This document shows positions 8,170-17,847 of a DNA stretch of 64,000 nt, piece by piece (within the stretch, counting starts at the first letter, position 1; each line of letters opens with the position of its first letter). The stretch comes from an uncultured Bacteroidota bacterium (GTDB lineage Bacteria > Bacteroidota > Bacteroidia > Chitinophagales > Chitinophagaceae). The stretch spans positions 1-64,000 of the forward strand of contig CAIKYB010000044.1 of the NCBI GenBank assembly GCA_903831575.1, given 5' to 3'. Made by a program: the position numbers and the translations under genes. The notes under the pieces were generated by a model. The model made no database searches. It saw only the letters and a program-made list of their open reading frames with translations, and was not told where the DNA came from.

Positions 8170-8988
8170 ATGGGAAACAAAATATTTATAGGAGGCAGCT
8201 TGATCATCATATTGTTGACAATTGGATGCACTACTACAAAAAAAATAAATAAAGCCATTTCAACTAAACCCAATAGTTCTCTAGTTGCTCAAAAAAATGC
8301 GGCAGATTCTATAAGAATAATTAAAGATGCCTATACTGAATTCAGAAAGCATGAAATTAATTTTTCTACTTTCAATGCGAAAATAAAAGTAGAATCATCG
8401 GGTAAGAATGGAAAAAATCCCGATATCACTGCCGTTGTAAAAATCATAAAAGATTCTGCCATCTGGATTTCATTATCCGCAACATTTTTGAATGTAGAAG
8501 TATTCAGGGTGTTGATTACCAAAGACAGTGTTTTTTTAATCAACAAACAGGAAAAAGAAATTCAACTTCGTTCGCTGGATTATTTGCAAGAAGTAACCGA
8601 AATCCCTTTTGATTATAAAACAGTAGAGAATTTAATTGTGGGTAATCCAATTTTTGTAAGTGATAGTATTTCCTCATACAAGACTTTTGAGAATTATATT
8701 GCCATTTCTACTATAGACAAATTCTTTAAAAATTTACTTACTCTTTCTTCTGATAACAAATTAATGCTGCATAGCAAGATGGACGATGTAGATGCTGCGA
8801 GAAGCCGAACAGCACAAATCGCTTACGGCGATTATCAAAATTACAATGGCTTTCTATTTTCAACGTATCGAGAAATTGATGTTGCGGAAAAAAATAAATT
8901 GAATGTCAAGCTTAATTACAAACAATACGATTTCAATAAAGAGGTGTCGATGGGATTTAATCTCCCCAAAAATTACAAAAGAAAATAA
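8170..8988 (+). CDS. DUF4292 lipoprotein (LolB-like fold)
   Basis: This is a 272-aa lipoprotein with lipobox TIGC near residue 20. The FSTFNAKIKVESSGKNGKNPDITAVVKIIKDSAIWISLS segment and the C-terminal NYKQYDFNKEVSMGFNLPKNYKRK are characteristic of the Bacteroidota DUF4292 family, which has a LolB/LppX-like beta-sheet fold. Its proposed role is outer-membrane lipoprotein or lipid handling, which is inference from fold and envelope context. It starts 20 bases after dut and precedes the EnvC-like gene. Confidence 0.75.
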   Translation: MGNKIFIGGSLIIILLTIGCTTTKKINKAISTKPNSSLVAQKNAADSIRIIKDAYTEFRKHEINFSTFNAKIKVESSGKNGKNPDITAVVKIIKDSAIWISLSATFLNVEVFRVLITKDSVFLINKQEKEIQLRSLDYLQEVTEIPFDYKTVENLIVGNPIFVSDSISSYKTFENYIAISTIDKFFKNLLTLSSDNKLMLHSKMDDVDAARSRTAQIAYGDYQNYNGFLFSTYREIDVAEKNKLNVKLNYKQYDFNKEVSMGFNLPKNYKRK

Positions 8989-9089
8989 TTGTGAGTTATA
9001 ATTCAGGTGGGGGTTGTATTTTTGTCTGCCTATTATAACAAAATCAGTTAGACTAAAAATATAAATCAACCTGTTCTTAAATCCTATAC

Positions 9090-10415
9090 ATGACAAGACT
9101 TATTCTCGTTACTTTTCTTTTTATGACAGTTTCGCTTACTACTTTTGCTCAGCCCCAAACCAGGGAAGAGCTTGAAAAGCAACGATTACAGTTGAAAAAA
9201 GAAATAGAAGAAACCGAAAATCTTCTAAATAGCAATAAGGTCAAGACCAAAGAAAATTTACTTCAATTCAACCTTATTTCGCGAAAAGTTAATTTACAAG
9301 ACCGGGTTATTGACAATATCAACAGAGACCTTGACAGGCTTGATAATAGCATGTTTGTGATTTCTAAAGACATTCATCGGTACAATCGTCTTTTAGACAC
9401 CTTGAAACAAGAGTATGCTAAAAGTATGATTTATGCTTACAAGAATAGAAGTAGTTATGATTTTTTAAATTTCATTTTCTCTGCTTCTAATTTTAATGAT
9501 GCCATCAAGCGGATTACTTATTTAAAAAGCTATCGAACCTATCGAGAAATGCAAGGGGATAACATTACCCGAACTCAGGAATTAAGAAAAAACAGAATCG
9601 TTGATCTAGGTGAAACTAAACAAGAGAAGAATCAAGTTCTGGATGTACAGAGTAAAGAAATGGCCATTCTTCAAACCCAGCAAAAAGAAAAAGATCGAAT
9701 CATAGCGGATTTAAAAAAACAGGGCAAACAATTGAACAAGCAAATTGCAGCCAAGCAGAAACAAATGCAGAAGGTAAATACTGCTATAGCGTCAGCCATT
9801 AAACGTGCTCAGGAAGAAGCCAAAAAAGAAGCCATAGCAAAAGCTGCAGCAGAGAAAGAAAGATTAAGAAAAGAAGCTGAAAAAGCGGAGAAATCTTCCA
9901 CTGGAGATAAGCCCAATACACCAGTAAAATCTGTGCCAATAACTCCTGTAAAAACAACTGCCCCTGCAAGATCTGAGAGTGTATTGTTGAATGCTGATAA
10001 CATTGCACTCAATGCAAGCTTTGAAAAAAATCGCGGCTCCTTGCCATGGCCGTTAGACAGAGGCATTGTGCTGATGCATTATGGCACCAACTCCTTGCCA
10101 AGCGGCACTATTATGGACGTCACCTCAGTAACCATATCTTCTGACATTGGCACATCAGTAAAAGCGGTATTTGATGGAACAGTAAGTGCTGTTCAGCCGG
10201 TAGAAGACATGATAGTGGTGATTATTCAGCATGGTCGATATTTTACCACTTATAGCAATTTGACTGGCGTTACTGTTAAAAAAGGACAGGATATTAGAAC
10301 AGGTCAAACTTTGGGAAGAGTCGCTTCCAATTTTGATGGAATCGGTGCAATTGATTTTTACATCAGCAATGAGTCGAGTAATTACGATCCGGAGAAATGG
10401 TTGAGGAGAAGGTGA
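9090..10415 (+). CDS. EnvC-like murein hydrolase activator (degenerate M23 domain)
   Basis: This is a 441-aa periplasmic protein. It has a signal peptide (to about residue 20), a long coiled coil (about 22-270, rich in Glu/Lys/Gln), a Pro/Thr/Lys linker and a C-terminal LytM/M23 fold (about 310-441, PWPLDRGIVLMHYG...). The catalytic zinc ligands of active M23 endopeptidases are incomplete: the usual terminal HxH is replaced (HGRYFTTYSN). This matches EnvC-type activators that switch on amidases during septal splitting rather than cleaving peptidoglycan themselves. It is downstream of the DUF4292 lipoprotein. Confidence 0.8.
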   Translation: MTRLILVTFLFMTVSLTTFAQPQTREELEKQRLQLKKEIEETENLLNSNKVKTKENLLQFNLISRKVNLQDRVIDNINRDLDRLDNSMFVISKDIHRYNRLLDTLKQEYAKSMIYAYKNRSSYDFLNFIFSASNFNDAIKRITYLKSYRTYREMQGDNITRTQELRKNRIVDLGETKQEKNQVLDVQSKEMAILQTQQKEKDRIIADLKKQGKQLNKQIAAKQKQMQKVNTAIASAIKRAQEEAKKEAIAKAAAEKERLRKEAEKAEKSSTGDKPNTPVKSVPITPVKTTAPARSESVLLNADNIALNASFEKNRGSLPWPLDRGIVLMHYGTNSLPSGTIMDVTSVTISSDIGTSVKAVFDGTVSAVQPVEDMIVVIIQHGRYFTTYSNLTGVTVKKGQDIRTGQTLGRVASNFDGIGAIDFYISNESSNYDPEKWLRRR

Positions 10416-10417
10416 TG

Positions 10418-10453
10418 GGTTGGTTGGTTGGTTGATTGGTTGATTAGTTGGTT
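10418..10453. repeat. GGTT tetranucleotide microsatellite
   Basis: Nine consecutive tetramers, mostly GGTT with two GATT and one AGTT, begin 2 bases after the EnvC-like stop codon. The tract lies between convergent genes. Confidence 0.8.
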
Positions 10454-10479
10454 AGGAGAGTGGAGAGTAATTAAAACTT

Positions 10480-10515
10480 AACTCATTAAACCAGTGAAGC
10501 GATTTAAACTATTAA
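10480..10515. repeat. 9-bp-periodic array at the bshA 3' end
   Basis: Units AACTCATTA, AACCAGTGA, AGCGATTTA, AACTATTAA (one degenerate) run into the last codons of bshA on the other strand. Bases 10470-10490 are identical to 47430-47450 before exbB. Confidence 0.55.
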
Positions 10516-11625
10516 ACTTTTATACAGGGCTTCATATTTCGGCACTATTTTATTAATACCAAACTTTTTTGCTTGTGCTAAGGCATTAGACTTGAAAGTC
10601 AGATAGGTTGATTCATCAGATAATATTCGGACTGCATTTTCACTCATTTCATGAACATCTCCAACATTACTCATATAGCCAGTAACGCCATTGATATTAA
10701 TTTCCGGCAACCCTCCAGCATTTGTAGAAATGACGGGAACTTCAGCCGCCATAGCTTCAAGAGCCGCGAGTCCGAAACTTTCATATTCACTGGGCAAAAG
10801 AAATAAGTCTGCAATAGGAAGAATGTCTTCTATTTGCTCTTGCTTTCCTAAAAATTTAATTTCTCCACAATCATCACAAGAACGAGTAAACGCTTCAATT
10901 TCTGATCTCTCAGGGCCATCTCCAATTAATAAAAGTTTGGAAGGAATTTTTTTATTTAACAACATAAAAATCTCTACCACATCTTTTACCCTTTTTAGTT
11001 TCCTGAAATTTGAAGCATGCACAATTATTTTTTCATGGTTGGGTGCAATTAATTTCTTGAATGCAGCAACCGGTTTTTTGTTAAATCTATGGATGTCTAC
11101 AAAATTATGTATCACTTCAATGGGCTTAGTGATCTTGAAGTTTCGGTAAGTTTCTTCTTTGAGGTTTTCGGATACAGCAGTTAGCACATCACTTTCTTCC
11201 ATAGAAAAAGTAACTACGGGGCTATAAGTTTTATCTCTTCCTACTAAAGTAATATCTGTTCCGTGAAGAGTCGTTATGACAGGGAGTTTTTTTCCTTGCT
11301 TGGCTAAAATTTGTTTTGCCATGTAAGCGGCTGAGGCATGAGGAATGGCATAATGTACATGAAGTAAATCAATATTATTATTGTTCACAACATCTACCAT
11401 TGCACTAGCTAATGCTGTTTCGTAAGGAGGAAAATCAAAAAGGGGATAGGTCGGCACCCTTACTTCATGATAAAAAATATTGGCATGAAATCCACTTAAT
11501 CGAACGGGTTGCTGGTAGGTAATAAAATGTATATTATGCCCTTTTTCTGCTAAAGCTTTTCCAAGTTCTGTAGCTAATACACCACTTCCTCCAAATGTTG
11601 GGTAACAAACGATTGCAATATTCAT
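10504..11625 (-). CDS. bshA: N-acetyl-alpha-D-glucosaminyl L-malate synthase BshA
   Basis: This is a GT4-fold glycosyltransferase (373 aa from the ATG; the longer ORF uses a TTG). It makes GlcNAc-malate from UDP-GlcNAc and L-malate, the first step of bacillithiol synthesis. The BshA-specific N-terminus IAIVCYPTFGGSGVLATELGKALAEKGH and VHYAIPHASAAYMAKQI are present. The C-terminal nucleotide-sugar site reads PSEYESFGLAALEAMAAEVPVISTNAGGLPE, with the EX7E motif. Bacillithiol is the common low-molecular-weight thiol of many Bacteroidota. It is convergent with the EnvC-like gene. Confidence 0.93.
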   Translation of the reverse strand: MNIAIVCYPTFGGSGVLATELGKALAEKGHNIHFITYQQPVRLSGFHANIFYHEVRVPTYPLFDFPPYETALASAMVDVVNNNNIDLLHVHYAIPHASAAYMAKQILAKQGKKLPVITTLHGTDITLVGRDKTYSPVVTFSMEESDVLTAVSENLKEETYRNFKITKPIEVIHNFVDIHRFNKKPVAAFKKLIAPNHEKIIVHASNFRKLKRVKDVVEIFMLLNKKIPSKLLLIGDGPERSEIEAFTRSCDDCGEIKFLGKQEQIEDILPIADLFLLPSEYESFGLAALEAMAAEVPVISTNAGGLPEININGVTGYMSNVGDVHEMSENAVRILSDESTYLTFKSNALAQAKKFGINKIVPKYEALYKSLIV

Positions 11626-11718
11626 ACTTGCCAATTAATTGTGTTGTGCAATTTACTGATAATAAATACAAACTCATTAATACTGTTCACGGCATAAAAA
11701 TTGTTCAGCATTGATGGT

Positions 11719-12420
11719 TTATTTTCCTGCATAAATTAAAAAGATGGCAGGTTCTTTCGGTAATTCAGGTTTTTTTTGTTTCCACTCTGCAATCGATTTG
11801 GTTTTAATAGTTTCGTTTGAAGAAGTGAGGTTAAAGGCAATGCATAATTGTGTTGTATTGTTGCAATGATTGATAAGACTTTCGAGGAGTTGGTTATTTC
11901 GATAAGGTGTTTCAATGAAGATCTTAGTGCTGTTGTTTTTCATTGAACTAGTTTCCAGTTCCTTTATTTTTTTTATTCGCTCACTGTTATCGATAGGGAT
12001 ATAGCCAATGAATTCAAATTGTTGCCCGTTCATTCCAGAAGCCATCAAGGCAAGCAAAATAGAACTTGGTCCTACAAGTGGTTTTATGCTACAATTTAAT
12101 TGCTGTGCTATTGCCACCAACTCCTGACCAGGATCGGCAACGCCTGGACATCCTGCCTCACTCATGATAGCAATGTTTTTATTGGCTGCAATCGCGGATT
12201 TGAAATTCGTAATTTGTTCCCCTTCAACTTTATGAATAGTATGCCATTCAAAGGAATCAATGATGATAGACTTGTCCATTGATTTTAAAAATCTTCTTGC
12301 AGTTCTTTCATTTTCAGCAAAGATTACGGTGCAATTTTTTACAGCATCCATAACATAGGCAGGAATGGTTTCAATGGCCTGTTCAGCTAAAAAAGTAGGT
12401 ATGAGATATACGCTAGACAT
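11719..12420 (-). CDS. Tetrapyrrole-methylase-fold SAM-dependent methyltransferase (RsmI-like paralogue)
   Basis: The protein is 233 aa from MSSVYLIPTFLAE; the track's longer start overlaps the upstream gene, while this ATG lies 1 base after that gene's stop. It has the PF00590 fold of RsmI: an AENERTARRFL segment in the place of ACEDTRHTRKLL, SEAGCPGVADPGQELV, LVGPSSILLALMASGMNGQ and FIETPYRNNQLLESL. It differs enough from RsmI (no GNLGD motif) that it is likely a Bacteroidota paralogue with an uncertain substrate, possibly rRNA. Confidence 0.8.
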   Translation of the reverse strand: MSSVYLIPTFLAEQAIETIPAYVMDAVKNCTVIFAENERTARRFLKSMDKSIIIDSFEWHTIHKVEGEQITNFKSAIAANKNIAIMSEAGCPGVADPGQELVAIAQQLNCSIKPLVGPSSILLALMASGMNGQQFEFIGYIPIDNSERIKKIKELETSSMKNNSTKIFIETPYRNNQLLESLINHCNNTTQLCIAFNLTSSNETIKTKSIAEWKQKKPELPKEPAIFLIYAGK

Positions 12421-12421
12421 G

Positions 12422-13195
12422 TTATAATGCAATGATTTTATTTTTCTTGGCATGATGCAAACTAAGTGTAGCAGCAATTACTGCATAGCTTGGTGCGAAT
12501 ACCCAACCAATAAAGGGTAATGCATGAAACAAATAAAACACGACTCCATTTCCAATAGCTAATCCACGGTGGTGACTAATTACATCTACGCTATTTGCTA
12601 CGCTTAATTTATTTCTTTCCATACTGTAATCCAGCATAGAAAATCCTAAATAAAAACAATCAATAAACAACACAAACATTGGCGCTGCCCATCCAATGAT
12701 TGGAATAAATGAAAAAAGAAATAAGGCAAGAACATAAACGGTTTGCCATGAAAAATTCCGAAATGCCATTTTTGACCCGCGTATGATGTCTTTTAGCAGT
12801 TGAGCATAATCTAGGTTGAATGTTTTATTTTCAATGATGCTTTCCGTTTTTTCACTTAAATAAGCAAATACAGGCGAACCAATAATTAAGAAAATAAATT
12901 TAAAAAGAGAGAAGTAGAAAAACAAGAGCAGCAATCGAATAAAAATTTGTCCGACAATAAAAAAGAAACTCAGCCAGGTGTCTTGCATTTTTTCAAGCCA
13001 GGATTTTGCGCCGGAGTTAATCAACATCCATTCTATTGCTGAATTGCTGGATGTCCAAAAGAAAGATATTCCTGTGATAAATAAAAACGTATAAATTAAT
13101 CCGGGAATCAAAATCCATTTCCACAATTTGTGTTTTTTGATAAATTGATGTGCATCAAAGTAAGATTGTACAGCTATTATGATTTCTTTCAGCAT
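12422..13195 (-). CDS. EI24/CysZ-like multi-pass membrane protein
   Basis: This is a 257-aa inner-membrane protein with several hydrophobic helices (about 25-47, 72-105, 150-185 and 210-240) and the EI24-domain pattern, including GSPVFAYLSEKTE and FFYLFHALPFIGWVFAPSYAVIAATLS. CysZ members transport sulfate, but Bacteroidota EI24 proteins are uncharacterised and no sulfur genes lie nearby. It probably forms an operon with the methyltransferase gene, which starts 1 base downstream. Confidence 0.7.
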   Translation of the reverse strand: MLKEIIIAVQSYFDAHQFIKKHKLWKWILIPGLIYTFLFITGISFFWTSSNSAIEWMLINSGAKSWLEKMQDTWLSFFFIVGQIFIRLLLLFFYFSLFKFIFLIIGSPVFAYLSEKTESIIENKTFNLDYAQLLKDIIRGSKMAFRNFSWQTVYVLALFLFSFIPIIGWAAPMFVLFIDCFYLGFSMLDYSMERNKLSVANSVDVISHHRGLAIGNGVVFYLFHALPFIGWVFAPSYAVIAATLSLHHAKKNKIIAL

Positions 13196-13269
13196 GAATC
13201 GTTGTTTAAAAGAATACTGGTTCTGCCATACAGAAGACCAACTGTATATCTCAATTAGTTTCTCAACAG

Positions 13270-14286
13270 TTAAAATTTAGGACAAGGGATGCCTTTATTA
13301 TCGGGAGGTCGTTGGATGTAAATGATGGAGAATTCAGTACCACCTTTTGATAATGATGCTGATTTTAAACCACTGGTATTGATGTCATAGGTTGCACCTA
13401 TTCTTAATCCGCCAATTTCAAGGCCAACATAAGGAATGATGGCATCTTTTAATCTCATCCAAGATCCTAAATAAACACTTGTTGGTGTTTCTGATTTTGA
13501 ATTGACATTGTAAGCTATTGCACCACCTAAAACAGTCTCACTTGATTTACTTTGAGATTGATGAATTACGGAAACATTCAAATCTAAGGCGTCTGAAAGA
13601 GGGAAAGTACCACCACCATGAACGGTTACACGACTCGACAAGTTCCAATTATTATCTTTAAAACTTACTTTAGGTTTGTTGATATGGTACATAGAAAATC
13701 CAAAGTAGAAATTATTTTCTCCATTGCTGGAACCAGAATATAAAAGGCCCGCATTTACATCCACATAGCTTCTGTTCTTTCCAGTCAGTGGATTTACACC
13801 GATATATTCTCCTGAAGTTCCCTGAGCAAATCCATTTTGCTGCAATTCATCTTCAAAAGTAAGTTTTGTGATATCCAGTGACATGCTAGAGTAAGAGGCC
13901 TGGAATCCTGCTCCAATGGTATTCCATCCATCTTCATCAAGAGCTTTATGATAAGAAAGGGAAAGCGAACCATAGTTGAGCTTTAGTGCATTATTGGCAC
14001 TAGCATCAGATAATCCGGAAACACCTACTCCAAAAATATCTCCCTGAGGCAACATTTTTTGCATAATGGGAAAATCAATTGATGCACTTGTGGTTACATA
14101 TGCTTTTGGTATAGAAGGCCATTGATCTCTATGATTGGCAGCTAATCTCCATAGTCCATCAAACTTACCGGTGAATGCAGGATTCAGAGTTAAAGGTGAG
14201 GCAAAGAATTGAGAAAAGTGTGGATCCTGAGCCGATGCGCTAATAGAAAGCAAGCTGAAACAAAATAGTTGTAATAGTTTTTTCAT
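13270..14286 (-). CDS. PorP/SprF family type IX secretion membrane protein
   Basis: This is a 338-aa outer-membrane beta-barrel. The signal peptide ends SASAQ, followed by the hallmark DPHFSQFFASPLTLNPAFTG, then WRLAANHRDQWPSIPKAYVTTSASIDFPI. The C-terminal RPPDNKGIPCPKF is also common in the family. SprF-type proteins anchor or help secrete large T9SS adhesins such as SprB. Most genomes have several paralogues, each usually next to its own cargo; here no large adhesin gene is adjacent, so it stands alone. Confidence 0.88.
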   Translation of the reverse strand: MKKLLQLFCFSLLSISASAQDPHFSQFFASPLTLNPAFTGKFDGLWRLAANHRDQWPSIPKAYVTTSASIDFPIMQKMLPQGDIFGVGVSGLSDASANNALKLNYGSLSLSYHKALDEDGWNTIGAGFQASYSSMSLDITKLTFEDELQQNGFAQGTSGEYIGVNPLTGKNRSYVDVNAGLLYSGSSNGENNFYFGFSMYHINKPKVSFKDNNWNLSSRVTVHGGGTFPLSDALDLNVSVIHQSQSKSSETVLGGAIAYNVNSKSETPTSVYLGSWMRLKDAIIPYVGLEIGGLRIGATYDINTSGLKSASLSKGGTEFSIIYIQRPPDNKGIPCPKF

Positions 14287-14376
14287 TGTCTTAAAAAATC
14301 AAGTCAGTAAAGATAGTCAAATAGCCTTAAATCTATAGCATATTAATGGAAATTTGGATGTAAAGTCTATTGTTAT

Positions 14377-14398
14377 GGTACGAACCAGGTACGAACCA
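14377..14398. repeat. Tandem 11-mer GGTACGAACCA (two copies)
   Basis: Two perfect head-to-tail copies lie between convergent-side ends of porP/sprF and upp. A third single copy is at 28205-28215, and a diverged form is seen near 3553. Confidence 0.7.
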
Positions 14399-14412
14399 TG
14401 GCATGGTACTAT

Positions 14413-15063
14413 TTATTGTTGAATTTTACTTCCATAGGCCAAATCCCCTGCATCACCCAATCCTGGTACAATATAGCCTTTGGAAGTAAGCTCCTCATCT
14501 ATATCTCCACACCAGATAATCGCCTCAGGGAAAGATTTTTGAACGTGTTCAATGCCCACTGTACATGCGATGGCACAGGCAATATGGAGTTCTTTAAATT
14601 GACCGACTTCTTTCAAATGTTGAATTGATTTTACAAGTGAGGCACCTGTAGCTAACATTGGGTCACTTATAATAATAACCCTGTTTTCCAGATTAGGGCA
14701 ACTTAAATATTCCAGACTGATATCAAAGCTTCCATCTGGATTATGTTTTCTGTAAGCACTCAAAAAAGCATTATCTGCTTTATCGAAATAATTAAGTAAT
14801 CCGTTGTGCATCGCCAATCCTGCTCTTAAAATAGTAGCCAAAACGGGCTGTTGCTTAATAATTTTTGATTTATTTTCTCCTAAGGGTGTCTTGACAATCT
14901 TTTCGGTAGATTCCAGTTTTTTACTGATTTCGTATCCAATCACTTCTGCAATTCTTTCCAGGTTTCTTCTAAAACGAAGTCTGTCATGTTGAACTTCAAC
15001 ATCTCTTAACTCACTTACCCAATTACTTACCAATGAATGCTGAGCGCTTAAATTTATGATCAT
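14413..15063 (-). CDS. upp: Uracil phosphoribosyltransferase
   Basis: This is a 216-aa cytosolic enzyme that converts uracil and PRPP to UMP in pyrimidine salvage. The PRPP-binding loop SDPMLATGASLVKSI is present, as are an N-terminal LVSNWVSELRD segment and the C-terminal GYIVPGLGDAGDLAYG uracil-binding signature. Its length is normal. Adenine deaminase, another salvage gene, lies upstream on the same strand. Confidence 0.93.
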   Translation of the reverse strand: MIINLSAQHSLVSNWVSELRDVEVQHDRLRFRRNLERIAEVIGYEISKKLESTEKIVKTPLGENKSKIIKQQPVLATILRAGLAMHNGLLNYFDKADNAFLSAYRKHNPDGSFDISLEYLSCPNLENRVIIISDPMLATGASLVKSIQHLKEVGQFKELHIACAIACTVGIEHVQKSFPEAIIWCGDIDEELTSKGYIVPGLGDAGDLAYGSKIQQ

Positions 15064-15419
15064 TATTTATGATTTACTTAGTTGACTATTTATTTGTGTA
15101 ATTAGAGTTTTAGCGATCAATTATGATTCGTTGAATGTTATCACACGAAATAGCCATCGGAGTTGGCTCCTGCCAACATAGAACGATAAAAAAGGCTATA
15201 ACATGTGACTAAACTTTAAAAACTATATTAACACATGACTATATTGTAAATGCTTTAAGAGGGTATAAATCAACAAACAAATCTAAAATAAATAAGTTAG
15301 TATTTTCAATTTTGATTCCTTTTTTCAGAAATTATTTTAGCTGAAATAGCCTTGAGTGAATACGTGCAACAAATCAAATACGATAATCAGGGCTAAAACA
15401 GTCTATAAGAACTATATGA
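15064..15419. other. Gene-free AT-rich spacer
   Basis: This 356-bp stretch between two minus-strand genes has no ORF, tRNA signature or strong hairpin. A loosely repeated AACATGTGACTA / AACACATGACTA pair (about 15200-15240) is the only pattern noticed. It probably contains the upp promoter. Confidence 0.4.
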
Positions 15420-17048
15420 TTATATAAAACAAAACTCATCTCCATTAAATAATCCCTTATCGCTTAATTTTAAATGAGGGATTACCAATAAAGCCATAAA
15501 AGATAATGTCATAAAAGGAGCACTCAATTGACTTCCCAGCTCTTTTTTAGAAAACTCATCAATGGCGGTATAAGCTGCGGCAACATCATACCCATTATCT
15601 GTGCTCATTAGCCCTGCGACTGGCAATCCTAATACTTTTTCTGAATGGTTGTCAACAGCACTCACACCACCACCACATTTTATCACTGCATTTATAGCTT
15701 TGCAAAGACTTTCATCATCTGCTCCTACCGCCACAATATTATGACTGTCATGCGCAACAGAGGAGGCCAACGCGCCCTTTTTTATTCCAATATTTTTTAT
15801 AAAAGCCTTAGCGACAGGAGCATTATGGTATCGATTCACTACCACTATTTTTAAAATATCATGTTCAATATCCGACACAATAAAATCATTAATTACTTTA
15901 GGTTTGACCATTAATTTGTTGGTAATGAGTTGACCATCCAACGCTTCAATTACAGGTATTTCTTTTTCGCCATTATAGGGTATTTCGAAATCAGTTATTT
16001 CTTTTTCATTGCAATCAAATTGATTGATGATGCTAGCTGCTTCTGGATTAAGGAATGAAGTGCCATTTTCAGCAACCAGTATTCCATTGATGAAAGTTTT
16101 CTTTACTTCAAAATCCGTAAGATTTTTGATTACAATAAAATCAGCGGGATCATTGGGTTGTAAAAGACCGACCTCCATTTTGTAATGTTCCACTGGATTG
16201 ATGCAAGCAGCTTTTAAAACTTTAAAAACATTGATTCCTTTTTTTATGGCTCTTGCACAAAGCTGATTGATATGTCCAGCAGCAAGACTGTCAGGATGTT
16301 TGTCATCGCTGCAAAACATCATTACATCTGAATATTCGTTCATCAAATCAATTAAGGCTTCAAAGTTTTTAGCGGCACTTCCTTCTCTGATGAGAATTTT
16401 CATACCATATTTTAATTTATCCAAAGCTTCTTCTGCCGTAAAACATTCATGGTCGGTGCTAATTCCTGCGCTGATATATTTTTTAGCAGCATCGCCTCTT
16501 AATCCAGGAGCATGGCCATCTACAGGCTTATTGTATTTTTTCGCGCTAGCAATTTTTTTCATAACCACTTCGTCATCATGCAGCACACCAGGGAAGTTCA
16601 TCATTTCACTCAGGTATTTTATTTCCGGCATTTGCAAAAGCGTATCAATATCTTCAGTATCAATTGTCGCACCTGCAGTTTCAAAAACAGTTGCAGGTAC
16701 ACAACTAGGAGCGCCAAAAGTACATTTGAAAGGAACAGTTTTACTGTTTTCAATCATGTAACGTACGCCTTCCATACCGCATACATTCGCTATTTCGTGA
16801 GGATCACTGATTGTTCCTACTGTGCCATGTACAACTGCAAGTCTTGCAAATTCAGAAGGTACGAGCATGGAACTTTCAATGTGAACATGGCTGTCTATAA
16901 AGCCAGGCAGAATAAAATGTTCTTCTTTTTTTTCTTCTCCTTCTTTTGAAATCGAAACAATTATGCCATCAGCGACTTGTACAGTCCCCCAAAAAATCGT
17001 TTTGGATTTGATATCTACAATATTGCCTTGAATTGAAAAGGTAGTCAT
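15420..17048 (-). CDS. ade: Adenine deaminase
   Basis: The protein is 542 aa from MTTFSIQG, chosen over the 556-aa ORF because the extra N-terminus is not family-like. It is an amidohydrolase-superfamily metalloenzyme that deaminates adenine to hypoxanthine. Metal and substrate motifs visible are [36 protein letters not shown] and [10 protein letters not shown]. The C-terminal domain carries [16 protein letters not shown], typical of bacterial adenine deaminases. It is probably part of a purine/pyrimidine salvage group with upp. Confidence 0.92.
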   Translation of the reverse strand: MTTFSIQGNIVDIKSKTIFWGTVQVADGIIVSISKEGEEKKEEHFILPGFIDSHVHIESSMLVPSEFARLAVVHGTVGTISDPHEIANVCGMEGVRYMIENSKTVPFKCTFGAPSCVPATVFETAGATIDTEDIDTLLQMPEIKYLSEMMNFPGVLHDDEVVMKKIASAKKYNKPVDGHAPGLRGDAAKKYISAGISTDHECFTAEEALDKLKYGMKILIREGSAAKNFEALIDLMNEYSDVMMFCSDDKHPDSLAAGHINQLCARAIKKGINVFKVLKAACINPVEHYKMEVGLLQPNDPADFIVIKNLTDFEVKKTFINGILVAENGTSFLNPEAASIINQFDCNEKEITDFEIPYNGEKEIPVIEALDGQLITNKLMVKPKVINDFIVSDIEHDILKIVVVNRYHNAPVAKAFIKNIGIKKGALASSVAHDSHNIVAVGADDESLCKAINAVIKCGGGVSAVDNHSEKVLGLPVAGLMSTDNGYDVAAAYTAIDEFSKKELGSQLSAPFMTLSFMALLVIPHLKLSDKGLFNGDEFCFI

Positions 17049-17190
17049 GGTTTGTTTTTTTATAAATACAATGTTAATTGATTTTCGCATTTACTTTATG
17101 AAAAATATTGCTGAACCAGTATAATTGTTTCTTGAATAATTATATTTGCCATTAACAAAGTCATAATAATGGCTTCAATACTCCTGAAAA

Positions 17191-17847
17191 ATGAAACTAA
17201 AGGCTTTTGCATCAACATTTGTATCCAAAATTTCTTTTCTCCAAAAGTCATTTGGCGGCAAATCATTTAGATTATTGGATATTGGAGCCGGAAATCATTC
17301 TGCTACAAAAATAAAAAGTGTTTTTTCGAATTGCGAATACCATGGAGTGGATCTAGAACGTAATTACAATAACAACGACGCTGACTTTGCGTTAATGACT
17401 GGATTTTACGAAATGGATTTAACCAAGCTCGACATGTCTTCTATACCTGATAATTATTTTGATGGCATCTGGATGGTTCATGTCATTGAGCATTTGTATA
17501 ATGGAGACAAAGTAATTGAAGCGCTTTTGCCAAAGTTAGTTTCAGGGGGTTTTTTATATATTGAATATCCTGGCATAAAGAGTACAACATTACCTTCGAT
17601 GCATGGCACGTTGAATTTTAAGGATGATGATACTCATGTAAGGGTTTATTCGGTGAAAGAACTCACTGAATTATTTGAAAAAAATAATTGCAAAGTAATA
17701 AAGGGAGGAATAAGAAGAAATATTTGGTTCATGATGGCCATGCCTTTTAGAATCATTAGCCATATGTTTAGAGGGAAAAAACTACAAGGAAATATTTTCT
17801 GGGATCTTTTAGGATTTGCGGAATATGTATGGGTTCGTAAAAACTAA
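17191..17847 (+). CDS. Class I SAM-dependent methyltransferase
   Basis: This is a 218-aa protein with a Methyltransf_11-type Rossmann core: motif [12 protein letters not shown] near residue 30, the acidic YHGVDLE at the end of strand 2, and [13 protein letters not shown] followed by [12 protein letters not shown]. Its substrate cannot be told from sequence. A TATATTTG box matching the Bacteroidota -7 element lies at 17141-17148 upstream. Its TAA stop overlaps the TAG stop of trmD on the other strand. Confidence 0.75.
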   Translation: MKLKAFASTFVSKISFLQKSFGGKSFRLLDIGAGNHSATKIKSVFSNCEYHGVDLERNYNNNDADFALMTGFYEMDLTKLDMSSIPDNYFDGIWMVHVIEHLYNGDKVIEALLPKLVSGGFLYIEYPGIKSTTLPSMHGTLNFKDDDTHVRVYSVKELTELFEKNNCKVIKGGIRRNIWFMMAMPFRIISHMFRGKKLQGNIFWDLLGFAEYVWVRKN

